The position numbers and the translations under genes are program-made. A stretch of 64,000 nucleotides of DNA from an uncultured Actinomycetes bacterium. GTDB taxonomy: Bacteria; Actinomycetota; Actinomycetes; Nanopelagicales; Nanopelagicaceae. The notes below the pieces were generated by a model. It was not told the origin of the DNA. It ran no database searches and was given only the letters and a program-made list of their open reading frames with translations. Below are positions 7,813-17,738 of the stretch, piece after piece (positions within the stretch are counted from its first letter, which is position 1; every line of letters begins with the position of its first letter). The DNA is taken from positions 1 to 64,000 of the forward strand of contig CAIKCJ010000015.1 in NCBI GenBank assembly GCA_903825945.1. The letters are read 5' to 3'.

Positions 7813-7877
7813 TTTTTCCTTGCTGATTTCAATGTGAGTGATCTTGGAAACCTTTTAGACAATTTTTTAGAGAACTT

Positions 7878-9383
7878 TTAGACGTCGAAGGTCAAAAGCG
7901 CAACGGTTTTTCCATCCTTACGCATCAACGTAATAGTCCCCTTGAGTTCGTTCTCCGTGAGGGTTCGAACAATTTGCAGGCCAAGGTTTGATGAGGTTTG
8001 CCAATCAAATCCTTCTGGTAGCCCGGATCCGTTATCCACGATCGAAATTTCGTAGCGATTTTTACCGTGTACGCCTAGGGCACCAGCCTCACTTCCGGCG
8101 CTGTCACTCTTCTGGATCTCAATAAGAAGTTCATCACCGGCTTCAGCCAAGCCATGCTCAAGGGCATTGTGAATAAGTTCTGTGATGACTAACGAAAGTG
8201 GTGTGGCAGTTTGAGAATCCAAGACTCCAAACTCCCCGATTTTTTTTAGGTTTATCGTCCGAGGACTTAATTCAATGGCGTTATGAACAATCCGTTCATA
8301 AACTTCATCAAAGAGCACAGACTCCGCGGATGAAGCAGAGAGTGTTTCGTGCACTATCGCAATAGACGCCACACGCCTTACTGCTTCCGCAAGCGCAGCG
8401 CTAGCAATCGGATCTTCAACTCTCCTTGACTGCAATCGGAGGAGGGCAGATACTGTTTGCAAGTTATTTTTTACACGGTGATGAATCTCGCGAATAGTTG
8501 CATCTTTAGTGACGAGATCGCGATCACGACGTCTAAGTTCGGTGACATCATGAAGCAGGACGATGGAACCGATTCGCTCCTGTCCCTCAATTAGCGGAAT
8601 AACTAATAGATCGACAATTCCATTTCCGTTATCGAAATCTGCACGACGTAGATTACGACCGCTGAGAATAGTGACCCAGTTCTCTTCCGTTGGCTGATTC
8701 TGTGGGAGTGAGAGAGAATCGAAAATAGCACCCAAGCTATTTCCTTCAAGTTCGGTCTCCCAACCCAATCGACTCACGGCTGATCGAGCATTTGGGCTGG
8801 CATAAGAAGTAATTCCCTGGGCATTAAGGCGAATGAGCCCATCACCCACCCGAGGAGCTGCCTCTGCCTGATACATGCTGTCCTGAATAGGAAATGTTCC
8901 TTCAGAGACCATTCGATAGATTTTGTGAGCGATCTCGCGATAGTTCAACTCCAACCGCGAAGGAGAACGCATAGAGATGGCATCTCGGTGACGAGATATC
9001 ACTGCGATTACTCGATTTTCAAAGAAGACAGGAACCGTCTCCTCTTTGATAAGCAACTCACCTATCTGCTCTGGCTCGGTGTCACGAACAATTTCTCCTT
9101 GAGAAAGAGATTGATCGATACGTGAATTCTTACCCCATGGAATCTCAAGTCCGATGAGATCTTGAGTAAAAACTGTCGATGCTGTTGTTGGTCGGATGTG
9201 CGCTATAGCCACATGTCCTTCTGGCCAACTTTGATAATCTTTTCGACGAGGCACCCAAAGCACCAAATCTGCAAAAGAGAGATCGGCTAACAATTGCCAT
9301 TCAGTGATGAGAACAGAGAGGCGATCTCGATCTGCTTCGCTCAAGGCTGTATGCGAGTAGGCAAGTTCAATACGTGAGCTCAT
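7878..9383 (-). CDS. pdtaS: PdtaS-type sensor histidine kinase (HisKA_2)
   Basis: 501 residues from ATG 9383; a GTG at 9431 gives 16 more residues that look non-homologous and would overlap the upstream gene. An N-terminal domain (about 10-140) begins like PdtaS with TEWQLLADLSFADLVLWV. A PAS domain (about 175-280) precedes the HWE/HisKA_2 dimerisation helix IHHRVKNNLQTV (His 301/302) and an ATPase domain ending NLGLQIVRTL. No membrane helix is seen, so it is a cytosolic sensor. Family partner PdtaR, an ANTAR RNA-binding regulator, is not in this window. The gene sits 19 nt downstream of the CpaE-like gene. Confidence 0.88.
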   Translation of the reverse strand: MSSRIELAYSHTALSEADRDRLSVLITEWQLLADLSFADLVLWVPRRKDYQSWPEGHVAIAHIRPTTASTVFTQDLIGLEIPWGKNSRIDQSLSQGEIVRDTEPEQIGELLIKEETVPVFFENRVIAVISRHRDAISMRSPSRLELNYREIAHKIYRMVSEGTFPIQDSMYQAEAAPRVGDGLIRLNAQGITSYASPNARSAVSRLGWETELEGNSLGAIFDSLSLPQNQPTEENWVTILSGRNLRRADFDNGNGIVDLLVIPLIEGQERIGSIVLLHDVTELRRRDRDLVTKDATIREIHHRVKNNLQTVSALLRLQSRRVEDPIASAALAEAVRRVASIAIVHETLSASSAESVLFDEVYERIVHNAIELSPRTINLKKIGEFGVLDSQTATPLSLVITELIHNALEHGLAEAGDELLIEIQKSDSAGSEAGALGVHGKNRYEISIVDNGSGLPEGFDWQTSSNLGLQIVRTLTENELKGTITLMRKDGKTVALLTFDV

Positions 9384-9402
9384 CCGCACATCCTCTACTG
9401 AA

Positions 9403-10542
9403 TCACAAAAGCGATGCCAGAATCTTACCAATCTCCTTCCGATTGGGATTTGTCGCCTTTAAGAATGGCAAAAGCGCGCTCTCAGGTGCAGGATCTAACT
9501 GGGACTCTCTCAGTATGTGGCGATTTTCTCCGATCGTGAGGCTCATAAATTTCGCCTCCCACTCTCGAAGCGCTCGTGAATGACCACTGAGAATGCAGAG
9601 ATAGGTGATCGGCAAAGCTTTGAGTAGGACTGGAAATTCACGCAAGAAATGAGAGAGCTCATCGATGCTTGATGGGGTTGATTTGGTGAGGTAAACCAGA
9701 TGAGTTGCGCTATCAAGTACGTTATTCACCAATGAGCCCTGCCACCGTCGGTCAGTAACTGCCTCGCTTAGTGCCGGGAGTGTTCCGAGATCTACGATGG
9801 TCGTTCGCTCCCCAGTCGGAAGAGCCGTGGGCCTCTGCTTCGGATCCAGTGGGGCTATATGAATCAATGAACTGCTCAGACGATCTCGTTGGCGTGCCAA
9901 GGTTTGAGAACGTAAGTCAGCGTCCACAAGAAGGACTTGCTCCGTACGGGCAATCTCTTGGGCAATAGCAAGTGCAAACCTCGTGCGGCCTGGTGCCCCG
10001 GCGCTTCCTGTCACAGCAATAATACGGCGTTGCTTAGTAATGAAGCTTCTGGGGGCGCTGTGAATATCCCGATCTTGACGCACTTCCCGCTCTTGTCGAA
10101 TATCCCGTTGGTTGTAGGGGCGAGAGAAATCATGGGTTTGGGTTGGGCTGGCTGCGCTCTGATAATCACGGGGACGGACGGGATAACTAGGCTCGGAAGA
10201 TGGCTCTCGCGTTGTAATGAGTGGGGCACGCAACTCCTGGCGAATACGAACCATAATGGCGTGGGAGTTGGTGCGAACATCATCCAAAGATATGAACGTG
10301 GTCGATGATGTTGGCCCTGTGTCGATCATGCCAGAATCAAAACCTTCGAGATCGCTTCGGTATATGACCACGGTCCTGAGCGTTGGCTCACGGAGATCGA
10401 GAAATTCTTTGAGCGATCGCGCATCAAATGCTCGATAAATTATGTTCCACCCTTGCGAGAATAGAAGTTGGGATACGTAATCCTCACTCTCCGAATCGGC
10501 AATCGCAGTTATCACATCAAGTTGCGGGATCTCAGAACGCAT
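9403..10542 (-). CDS. CpaE-like P-loop ATPase homologue
   Basis: 379 residues from ATG 10542; the ORF continues upstream but MRSEIPQLDVITAIAD is the better start. An N-terminal receiver-like region (about 1-110) is followed by a polar Arg/Gln/Pro-rich linker (about 110-170) and a MinD/ParA-like domain. The P-loop reads GSAGAPGRT (179-187), so the lysines of the usual KGGxGKT are replaced by Ala and Arg; LLVDADLR follows as the Walker A' aspartate strand. CpaE proteins localise Flp/Tad pilus machinery, but no TadA, TadB or pilin gene is here. The start overlaps the SAF gene by 11 nt. Confidence 0.7.
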   Translation of the reverse strand: MRSEIPQLDVITAIADSESEDYVSQLLFSQGWNIIYRAFDARSLKEFLDLREPTLRTVVIYRSDLEGFDSGMIDTGPTSSTTFISLDDVRTNSHAIMVRIRQELRAPLITTREPSSEPSYPVRPRDYQSAASPTQTHDFSRPYNQRDIRQEREVRQDRDIHSAPRSFITKQRRIIAVTGSAGAPGRTRFALAIAQEIARTEQVLLVDADLRSQTLARQRDRLSSSLIHIAPLDPKQRPTALPTGERTTIVDLGTLPALSEAVTDRRWQGSLVNNVLDSATHLVYLTKSTPSSIDELSHFLREFPVLLKALPITYLCILSGHSRALREWEAKFMSLTIGENRHILRESQLDPAPESALLPFLKATNPNRKEIGKILASLL

Positions 10543-11122
10543 TACTGGCCACCACCAATCGACCTTGTGATTCTGCATCAACGATTAGTACTGCGTTGGC
10601 GGGAGTAACACTCAGAGCTAGTTCGACACTGCCACCAAGTGATCTCGATTTAGAATCAACGTTTTCAACATCCACATGGGAGATGACTAGAGCAGGACTA
10701 GTCGTTTGGTCTTTGGGTATGACATAAATATCTGCAAAGTCGCCCGGGAGAATATCTGTTGGGCAATCGGTGGCCAAGACTCCTATCGGAATGAAACTTA
10801 TGCCTGCCTGAGTTGATCCTCGCCCTAGATCGCTTAGGGAAATCACATCGCCCACCGCGAGTGCGTGTAAGGCATATTGACCAATAATCTGATCTTTAGC
10901 TCCAAAGAAGTGAGAGCTTTCGCTTCCTAAATCGATTTTCTCGAGTGCAACTTCGCTGGCAACAACTTTTGTGCCTGTTGCAATTGGCGCTTTCACCACC
11001 CAAGCACTACCGCTCGGTCCACTTCCCATAAGTAGAGAGAATAGGAAAAGCGAGAAGAGAAGAGCGCCAAACGCCAGTATGCGACGAGAATTGCGTTGGA
11101 AGAATTTCTGTATATCAATCAT
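10532..11122 (-). CDS. SAF-domain protein (CpaB/RcpC-like)
   Basis: 196 residues. A basic N-terminus leads into a membrane helix (about 14-32), after which an SAF domain runs from about 40 to 105 (VVKAPIATGTKVVASEV... VGDVISLSDL), followed by a beta-rich C-terminal part. In Tad systems CpaB/RcpC sits in the periplasm and supports the secretin. It overlaps the CpaE-like gene, so the two are translationally linked. No secretin is expected in a Gram-positive-type envelope, so the actual role is unclear. Confidence 0.7.
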   Translation of the reverse strand: MIDIQKFFQRNSRRILAFGALLFSLFLFSLLMGSGPSGSAWVVKAPIATGTKVVASEVALEKIDLGSESSHFFGAKDQIIGQYALHALAVGDVISLSDLGRGSTQAGISFIPIGVLATDCPTDILPGDFADIYVIPKDQTTSPALVISHVDVENVDSKSRSLGGSVELALSVTPANAVLIVDAESQGRLVVASNAF

Positions 11123-11240
11123 GGGAGATGAATACCGAAGTTTGCGCGAAGGTGCGCAAAGTTATCCACATGGCGTAGATCTGCATAGTTCATCCATTTT
11201 GATGATTTATTTCGATCTCCTTCAAGCCACGCTTCTATCC
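11123..11240. other. Divergent intergenic region with one DnaA-box match
   Basis: Between the SAF gene and the DUF6459 gene. It contains TTATCCACA at 11162-11170, an exact match to the classical DnaA 9-mer. A single match of this length is close to chance expectation in 64 kb. No cluster of boxes or AT-rich unwinding element accompanies it. Promoters for both flanking genes presumably lie here. Confidence 0.4.
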
Positions 11241-11798
11241 ATGAGCACACTCACATCCCAGAGCATCACATTTAGTCGCCCCGGTCACCTCGCACCACTT
11301 CCGAATTCTCACGACGAACCGCAATTAGCGCTGGTCGAACCAACTATCCGCTCACTCGAAGGGCGAAGGAGCGCGCTCACTTATGCTCCCGAGAACCTAC
11401 TTACGCGCCAACTCTTTCTGGTCCCAACTCCCAGTGGAATTCCTGGTGAAGAGATCGAACCTGGATCCGCGCCGCAGCCCTCTCCGTTAAATGAACTTCC
11501 ACCCGTCCGAGAGACGGTTGAACGATACGTAGTTGGAGTGGTCGAAATTTGGGGTGGCAGAAGGTCGGCGATGCAGTTGGCACGATCGTCACATCGCGAG
11601 GTGTATCAAAAGCTCCTTGGATTAACTGGAAATCAAGGAACACTTCCTCGCATACGCAAGATTTATATCAACGAACCTATTGAAGGCGTCGTTGAAAGCG
11701 CTGTTACATTGCGCTTTGATGAACGAGTTCGCTCCCTTGTCCTTCGATTTGAAGGAGTCGACAAGCGCTGGCTATGCACCCAACTCGAACTCTTGTAA
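11241..11798 (+). CDS. DUF6459 (Rv3235-like) protein
   Basis: 185 residues from ATG 11241; longer upstream frames have no convincing homologous sequence. The first ~85 residues are low-complexity and Pro/Ser-rich. The C-terminal ~95 residues show the DUF6459 pattern: an amphipathic helix (VGVVEIWGGRRSAMQLAR), an arginine in LPRIRKIYINEP, then paired strands ending VDKRWLCTQLELL. The family is found beside secA in actinobacteria, as here (4 nt from the convergent secA stop). Biochemical function unknown. Confidence 0.75.
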   Translation: MSTLTSQSITFSRPGHLAPLPNSHDEPQLALVEPTIRSLEGRRSALTYAPENLLTRQLFLVPTPSGIPGEEIEPGSAPQPSPLNELPPVRETVERYVVGVVEIWGGRRSAMQLARSSHREVYQKLLGLTGNQGTLPRIRKIYINEPIEGVVESAVTLRFDERVRSLVLRFEGVDKRWLCTQLELL

Positions 11799-11802
11799 AG
11801 CT

Positions 11803-14496
11803 TTAGGCAGCACCGTGGCAGCGTTTGTACTTACGGCCTGAACCACAAGGACATGGACCGTTCTTAGAGATATCAGCAGCTCCTGTTTGAATGATTGAAC
11901 CATCTTCATCGGCTGCGGTGTAGCGCAACGCTTCACCTTGTGCAGCTGGAGGAGTAATCAATCCTGGGGCCGCAATTACTGGCGCACCCTCGCCATTGTC
12001 TGATTCAACATTGACCTCGACGTGGAAAAGAAGACCTACGAGTTCTTCCTTAATGGAGTCCATCATGGCCGAGAACAGGTCGTAACCTTCACGTTGGTAT
12101 TCAACGAGAGGGTCACGTTGAGCCATGGCACGCAGCCCGATTCCCTCTTGTAGGTAATCCATCTCATAAAGATGCTCGCGCCACTTACGATCAAGTACTG
12201 AAAGTAGAACCTTGCGCTCAAGTTCGCGCATTACTGGTTCGGTTAATTCACTCTCGCGCTTGATGTATTGAGCAGTTGCATCGCTGAGTACTCGTTCAAG
12301 AATCAAGTCAGAATCTAGGTTGGCTGCTCCGCCAACTTCAGCTGCTAGTGATTCAGGAGAAATTATTGCTGGATACAGAACATTGAGTGCAGTGAACAGT
12401 GCATCGAGATCCCAGTTTTCTGGGAAGCCTTCGCTTGTAGCACCACGCACATAAGCGGTGATCGTATCTTCCATGAATCGTTGAACTTGCGGTGCAATAT
12501 CTGCACCTTCGAGAACTTCGCGACGTTCGCTATACACCACTTCGCGTTGGCGGTTCATGACATCGTCATACTTCAGAACATTCTTGCGCTGTTCAAAGTT
12601 GAGAGACTCAACTTGTGTTTGCGCCGAGCGAATTGCGTTTGAGACCATTTTAGATTCAATAGGGACATCATCGGCTATGCCAGCAACACCCAAGAAACGC
12701 TCTACGAGTCCTGAATTAAAGCGACGCATGAGATCGTCTTGAAGCGAGAGATAAAAACGTGACTCGCCTGGATCGCCCTGGCGACCGGAGCGGCCGCGGA
12801 GCTGATTATCGATACGACGAGAATCGTGTCGCTCAGTTCCTAGAACATACAAACCACCTGCTGTAACCACAGCTTCGTGTTCTGCTGCAACTGCAGCTTT
12901 CTGCTTGGCAATTTCAGCCGGCCAAGCTGCTTCGTACTCCTCGGGAGTTTCTGCTGGATTGAGGCCACGCTTTTGCAATTCAAAATCTGCCATGAACTCT
13001 GGGTTGCCACCGAGCATAATGTCGGTACCGCGACCTGCCATATTTGTTGCAACTGTAACTGCGCCAATTGTTCCAGCGCGCGCAACGACAGCAGCTTCGC
13101 GTTCGTGCTGCTTAGCATTGAGTACTTCGTGGCGCACACCAGCTTTGGTGAGGAAGTGAGAAAGTTCTTCTGATTTCTCCACAGATACTGTGCCGACAAG
13201 AACGGGTTGACCCGCCTTGTGGCGTGTAACGATGTCGTTCACCACAGCTTGGAATTTGCCTACCTCTGTGCGATAGATCAGATCTGAAGAATCTTTACGC
13301 TGGGTAGGGCGGTTTGTCGGAATTGGAATAACGCCCAGCTTGTAGATCTGCATCAATTCAGCAGCTTCTGTCATAGCTGTACCAGTCATACCGGAGAGCT
13401 TCTTATAAAGGCGGAAATAATTCTGAAGCGTGATTGTCGCCAAGGTCTGATTTTCATCCTTGATTTCAATACGTTCTTTAGCTTCAAGGGCCTGGTGTAG
13501 TCCTTCGCTGTAACGGCGGCCTGAGAGCATACGGCCGGTGTGCTCATCAACGATCAAGAGTTCGCCATTCATGACCACATAATCTTTATCGCGCTTGAAA
13601 AGCTCCTTGGCGCGCACAGCATTGTTGAGATAGCCGATCATTGGGGTGTTGACGGCTTCATAGAGATTGCCGATTCCGAGAATCTGCTCAACCTTCGTGA
13701 CACCTTCCTCAAGAATGCTTACAGTCTTCTTTTTCTCGTCGATTTCGTAATGCAGATCGCGCGAAAGATTGCTGACAATATTTGCAAACTCTACGTACCA
13801 CTTGGTTGCCTTATCAGCGGGACCACTAATGATCAGAGGCGTACGCGCTTCATCAATTAAAATTGAGTCCACTTCATCGACAACTGCGAAGTTGTGTTCG
13901 CGTTGCACACAATCTTCAAGTGACCACGCCATGTTGTCGCGTAGATAGTCGAAACCAAATTCATTATTTGTTCCATATGTAATATCTGCAGCATAGGCTT
14001 CGCGACGTTCAGCTGGAGTCATGCTGGCTAGAATCACGCCAACTTTGAGCCCCAAGAAGCGATGAACGCGGCCCATCCACTCGCTATCGCGCTCTGCGAG
14101 GTAATCGTTTGTCGTAACAACGTGAACGCCTTTACCTGTGAGGGCGTTGAGATAAGCAGGCAAGGTTGAGACCAGAGTCTTACCTTCACCGGTACGCATT
14201 TCGGCAATGTTGCCTAGATGAAGCGCGGCTCCACCCATAAGTTGAACATCGTAATGGCGTTGACCAAGGGTGCGCTTTGCTGCTTCACGAACAGTCGCAA
14301 AGGCCTCAGGCAAGAGGTCATCGAGATCCTCGCCCTTGTCTAGGCGGTCGCGAAACTTTTGAGTCTGAGCTCTGAGTTCATCATCGGTCAGTGGAGCTAC
14401 ACGTGGCTCCCACTCATTAACCAATGCTGCGATCTTCTCCAGGTTGCGAACTGCGCGACCTTCACCGGCGCGGAGAATTTTATCTAGAACTGACAC
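11803..14496 (-). CDS. secA: Preprotein translocase ATPase SecA
   Basis: 897 residues from GTG 14496, chosen because AAGAGG lies just upstream and [14 protein letters not shown] matches SecA N-termini; an ATG 48 nt further up adds a non-homologous tail. Landmarks are Walker A MRTGEGKT (100-107), the DEAD-like [13 protein letters not shown], and [14 protein letters not shown] in the second motor domain. The C-terminus carries the zinc motif [13 protein letters not shown] that contacts SecB or phospholipid in other species. It powers export through SecYEG. This is the housekeeping SecA1 type by position and length. Confidence 0.97.
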   Translation of the reverse strand: MSVLDKILRAGEGRAVRNLEKIAALVNEWEPRVAPLTDDELRAQTQKFRDRLDKGEDLDDLLPEAFATVREAAKRTLGQRHYDVQLMGGAALHLGNIAEMRTGEGKTLVSTLPAYLNALTGKGVHVVTTNDYLAERDSEWMGRVHRFLGLKVGVILASMTPAERREAYAADITYGTNNEFGFDYLRDNMAWSLEDCVQREHNFAVVDEVDSILIDEARTPLIISGPADKATKWYVEFANIVSNLSRDLHYEIDEKKKTVSILEEGVTKVEQILGIGNLYEAVNTPMIGYLNNAVRAKELFKRDKDYVVMNGELLIVDEHTGRMLSGRRYSEGLHQALEAKERIEIKDENQTLATITLQNYFRLYKKLSGMTGTAMTEAAELMQIYKLGVIPIPTNRPTQRKDSSDLIYRTEVGKFQAVVNDIVTRHKAGQPVLVGTVSVEKSEELSHFLTKAGVRHEVLNAKQHEREAAVVARAGTIGAVTVATNMAGRGTDIMLGGNPEFMADFELQKRGLNPAETPEEYEAAWPAEIAKQKAAVAAEHEAVVTAGGLYVLGTERHDSRRIDNQLRGRSGRQGDPGESRFYLSLQDDLMRRFNSGLVERFLGVAGIADDVPIESKMVSNAIRSAQTQVESLNFEQRKNVLKYDDVMNRQREVVYSERREVLEGADIAPQVQRFMEDTITAYVRGATSEGFPENWDLDALFTALNVLYPAIISPESLAAEVGGAANLDSDLILERVLSDATAQYIKRESELTEPVMRELERKVLLSVLDRKWREHLYEMDYLQEGIGLRAMAQRDPLVEYQREGYDLFSAMMDSIKEELVGLLFHVEVNVESDNGEGAPVIAAPGLITPPAAQGEALRYTAADEDGSIIQTGAADISKNGPCPCGSGRKYKRCHGAA

Positions 14497-14554
14497 AAAG
14501 CCTCTTTTCGTGGAAAACCATGAATATCCATCCGGGGATGGCAATTGCCCAATC

Positions 14555-15367
14555 TTATTGGGAAATCAGGCGAGGGGAGACACAAGCCAGGATGGCTATA
14601 TCCGGCTCAAATCCGGCGCTGCGAAGCGCTCTAATCCCCTCGCCCATCGTCGCGCCGCTGGTCATCACATCATCCACTAGGACCAGGTAAGGCCTCCGGG
14701 CCGCTGGGTGGGCCTTTTGGTCGGCGGCGCCATTTAGATACAGATCAACATCCAGATCCAAGCGAGCTCGCTCGGCCACCCTGCCTTCACGGCTCGAGCG
14801 CTCGCCTTCAAGAAGCGCTCGAAAGTTCGCATCAAATCTATAGGCACCTTGAAGATTTGCCATCCGCTGGGCTGGATTGAGCAAGCTCTGATCCTGTAAT
14901 GCTCGAGTGAGCTTCAGCGGTTGAACAATTATGAGATCCACCCCCGCTCTCCGCTCACTCCGAGAAATGTAAGCGAGCTCGCTACGCATCGAGCGAGCTA
15001 GAAGCAAGCCGTGCTCAAATCCTCGAGCTCTTGTTGCAGCCCTAGTAGATGGGGCTGGGATCAGAATAATTTTCGCCCCAATTTCTCCACCCGAATCAGT
15101 AAGCGCACAAGCCAATCTACGAGCAAGATATTTCCTGGCAGCTCGGTTGTTTTCTTCTTTGGCCAGGAGCACGAGTTGTGAAATTTCTAATCCATAGGTG
15201 AGCCGAGTGTAAAACGGCACACCATTAATTATTCCTTGGTAGTTCTTTTCGCTGATTGCACGTTCGCATCTCAAGCAGAGAACGCTCTGCCCATTCGCCA
15301 GATCACCACCACAACTTAAGCAGAGTGGAGGGAAGAGAAGTGAGGCCAGACCAGAGAGCAAAGACAT
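14555..15367 (-). CDS. ComF-family phosphoribosyltransferase-like protein
   Basis: 270 residues. An N-terminal zinc ribbon has C16/C19 and C30/C33 in two CxxC pairs. The C-terminal PRPP loop is [11 protein letters not shown] (230-240). Between AYRF and this loop lies a charged stretch of about 45 residues rich in Arg, Glu and Ala that ComF proteins usually lack. ComF is linked to DNA uptake in competent bacteria, though actinobacterial homologues next to secA/mtrAB are of unknown use. mtrB lies 19 nt upstream. Confidence 0.85.
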   Translation of the reverse strand: MSLLSGLASLLFPPLCLSCGGDLANGQSVLCLRCERAISEKNYQGIINGVPFYTRLTYGLEISQLVLLAKEENNRAARKYLARRLACALTDSGGEIGAKIILIPAPSTRAATRARGFEHGLLLARSMRSELAYISRSERRAGVDLIIVQPLKLTRALQDQSLLNPAQRMANLQGAYRFDANFRALLEGERSSREGRVAERARLDLDVDLYLNGAADQKAHPAARRPYLVLVDDVMTSGATMGEGIRALRSAGFEPDIAILACVSPRLISQ

Positions 15368-15386
15368 TACTCAACTATGGAGCAGA

Positions 15387-16961
15387 TTAAATATCGTCCT
15401 CGTCGAAGGAGAGGAAGGATGTGGATTCTCCGTGGTTGGGATCAACCGAGATCGGTTCTGTTTCAATTGGTATTCCCGGAACTTTAGGAACGGTGAGCAC
15501 AAAATGAGCTCCTTGGCCTGGGCGGCCCCAAGCTTTGAGAGTTCCTTGATGTAGCTTCGCATCATCAAGTGAAATTGAAAGTCCTAGACCAGTTCCTCCA
15601 CGAATGCGTGATCGGGATGGGTCTGCTCGCCAGAATCGATCGAACAAGCGGTTTGTCTCTCGCTCGCTAAACCCAATTCCATAGTCACGAACGGAGACCG
15701 CAACCTCTCGATCGGTCGCCACAAGCGTGATGTCAATCGGTTTGCCTTCGCAGTGATCAATAGCATTTGCGATGAGATTACGCAGAATTCGCTCAATACG
15801 CCGTGGATCGACTTCGGCAACCACAATCTCGCCTGGGAAGTGTAGGTCTATTTTGGTGTTATCCCCTGGTTGCAAATGGTCAATCGTCTGCTTAATGAGG
15901 TCACCGATATTTATTTCTTTACTCTCGAGAATTGATGCGCTGGCATCAAATCGACTCACCTCGAGAAGATCTGTTAACAGTGATTCGAAGCGAGCGATTT
16001 GAGATGCCAACAACTCAGCGCTGCGCTGCCCAGCTGCATCTAGCTTGTGCGCACCAGCCGAAATCACTCCCGAGGCCATACGAATTGTGGTCAGAGGCGT
16101 TCGAAGCTCGTGCGAGACATCAGAGACGAAACGTTGCTGAAGTCGAGAGAGATTTTCCAATCGAGAAATTTGTTGCTGCATAGAAAGTGCCATCTCATTG
16201 AAAGAGATTGCCAAACGCGCCATCTCATCGCTTCCCTTAACATCCATACGTCGGTGCAAGTCACCAGCGGAGAGCTCTTCAGCAATCTCGGCGGCATCGC
16301 GCAGCGGGGTAACAGCTTGTCTGGTTACATACCAAGAGAGAAGCCCAATGACGATAATTGAGAAGAGCCCAGTAATCCACAGCAATCTTTCAATGAAGCC
16401 CATGATTGTCGTCTGCTCGTTGAGCAAAAAGACGTAATACAACTCGTAAGGCGAAGCTGGCGGGATTGTTATCTCCGTGCCAACAATAATTGCAGGCTGA
16501 GTGGTGCCGTTCGTATATTTTACGTCGGTTCGCAGCCAGTGGGTCTTTGAGGACCGTTGCACCAATTTTCTGAACGATGCTGGGATCGAACTTGTATCTA
16601 ATTTATTCGATGAGCCGTTATATGTATCATTTTTTGATAAGCCGACAAGAGAACCCAACAACACAACTTCGCGTGGTGCGGTATTGATGCTCGGTGTGCT
16701 TGGGCGAAGAATTTGGGCAACGACCGTGTCGATCTTTAGGTGGGCTAGGTACTGAGTTGCGTAGAGCTGACCCTGGTCGTAGTCGGCCAGAGATTCGGCT
16801 TCCGAAACCGACGCATTGGTTTTCTCCCGATAAATTCCATTAGATATTTGCGTAAATAAGAGCGTTCCAATCAGCGCAATAAAGACAAAAGTAAAAGCGA
16901 CAGTGGAGACGATCACTCGAAAGAGAATGGAACGTTGCCATCTAGAGTTGAGCATCGTCAC
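15387..16961 (-). CDS. mtrB: MtrB-type sensor histidine kinase
   Basis: 524 residues. Two membrane helices (about 12-35 and 192-212) flank an extracytoplasmic domain, followed by HAMP (about 213-265), HisKA with H284 in FVSDVSHELRTPL, and an ATPase domain with GGTGLGLSIS. MtrB pairs with MtrA to control cell-wall hydrolases and division in actinobacteria. In most relatives lpqB, a lipoprotein that modulates MtrB, follows; here comF follows directly and lpqB is absent. A 96-nt gap separates it from mtrA and may hold its own promoter. Confidence 0.92.
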   Translation of the reverse strand: MTMLNSRWQRSILFRVIVSTVAFTFVFIALIGTLLFTQISNGIYREKTNASVSEAESLADYDQGQLYATQYLAHLKIDTVVAQILRPSTPSINTAPREVVLLGSLVGLSKNDTYNGSSNKLDTSSIPASFRKLVQRSSKTHWLRTDVKYTNGTTQPAIIVGTEITIPPASPYELYYVFLLNEQTTIMGFIERLLWITGLFSIIVIGLLSWYVTRQAVTPLRDAAEIAEELSAGDLHRRMDVKGSDEMARLAISFNEMALSMQQQISRLENLSRLQQRFVSDVSHELRTPLTTIRMASGVISAGAHKLDAAGQRSAELLASQIARFESLLTDLLEVSRFDASASILESKEINIGDLIKQTIDHLQPGDNTKIDLHFPGEIVVAEVDPRRIERILRNLIANAIDHCEGKPIDITLVATDREVAVSVRDYGIGFSERETNRLFDRFWRADPSRSRIRGGTGLGLSISLDDAKLHQGTLKAWGRPGQGAHFVLTVPKVPGIPIETEPISVDPNHGESTSFLSFDEDDI

Positions 16962-17057
16962 ACCACCCTCTCTAGCTATCTCTTCGCTACTTGCTTATCC
17001 TTGCGAGTTGCTCAAGCCGCCCTGCATAGGCCTTTGTTTCTTAGACTTTACACAAAC

Positions 17058-17738
17058 TTATTCGCTGCTGGTTCCAGCCTTATAACCAACACCTCGGACC
17101 GTGAGAATGATGGTGGGATTATCAACATCAATCTCAATTTTTGCGCGCAATCTTTGGATGTGAACGTTAACAAGGCGTGTATCAGTGGCGTTCTGATATC
17201 CCCAGACTTCATCGAGTAGAGCCTCACGAGTAAATACTCGCCCTGGTTCTTTAGCGAGTGCAACAAGTAGATCGAATTCGAGTCGGGTGAGAGGAATGGA
17301 TTTTCCTCGACTAGCAATTGTGTGCGCTACTTGGTCGATCAATACATCGCCAATACGTAGCGTTGTGCTTTCGCCTGCCGTGGAGCGACGCAGGCGTACT
17401 TTAATTCGAGCGACTAGCTCTGATGGATTAAAGGGTTTGATCATGTAGTCATCGGCCCCGGCTTCCAAGCCAAGAACAACATCTTGAGTGTCACCTTTTG
17501 CCGTGAGCATCACGATAGGAACCATTGATGTTTTGCGAATTTCTTTTGCTACTTCAATTCCACTCATCCCTGGAAGCATGACATCGAGCAATACGAGATC
17601 AGGTTTATGCGCCTGAAAAATTGCCCCCACCTGATCGCCTGAGTTGACGAGGTCAACTTCAAAGCCTGCACCTGTGAGAACAATGCCAAGCATCTCCGCC
17701 AAATCTTGGTCGTCATCAACGACCATGATGTGCGTCAT
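17058..17738 (-). CDS. mtrA: MtrA-type response regulator
   Basis: 226 residues. OmpR-class regulator: receiver domain with acidic pocket DDD (8-10), phospho-acceptor D52 in LLDVMLPGMSG and K101-type lysine in MIKPFNPSEL, followed by a winged-helix DNA-binding domain (about 125-225). Its ATG overlaps the ahcY TAA in TAATG, so its translation is probably coupled to that of ahcY. It is the cognate regulator of the mtrB kinase downstream. Confidence 0.95.
   Translation of the reverse strand: MTHIMVVDDDQDLAEMLGIVLTGAGFEVDLVNSGDQVGAIFQAHKPDLVLLDVMLPGMSGIEVAKEIRKTSMVPIVMLTAKGDTQDVVLGLEAGADDYMIKPFNPSELVARIKVRLRRSTAGESTTLRIGDVLIDQVAHTIASRGKSIPLTRLEFDLLVALAKEPGRVFTREALLDEVWGYQNATDTRLVNVHIQRLRAKIEIDVDNPTIILTVRGVGYKAGTSSE

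Noticed and set aside
9937-10308. 123-residue plus-strand frame
   Set aside because: Antisense to the CpaE-like gene with no recognisable start or domain.
11123-11240. Replication origin
   Set aside because: There is one DnaA box only, no AT-rich element and none of dnaA, dnaN or recF nearby.
12877-13173. Cysteine-rich plus-strand frame
   Set aside because: Antisense to secA; the cysteines come from complementary GCA/GCT alanine codons.
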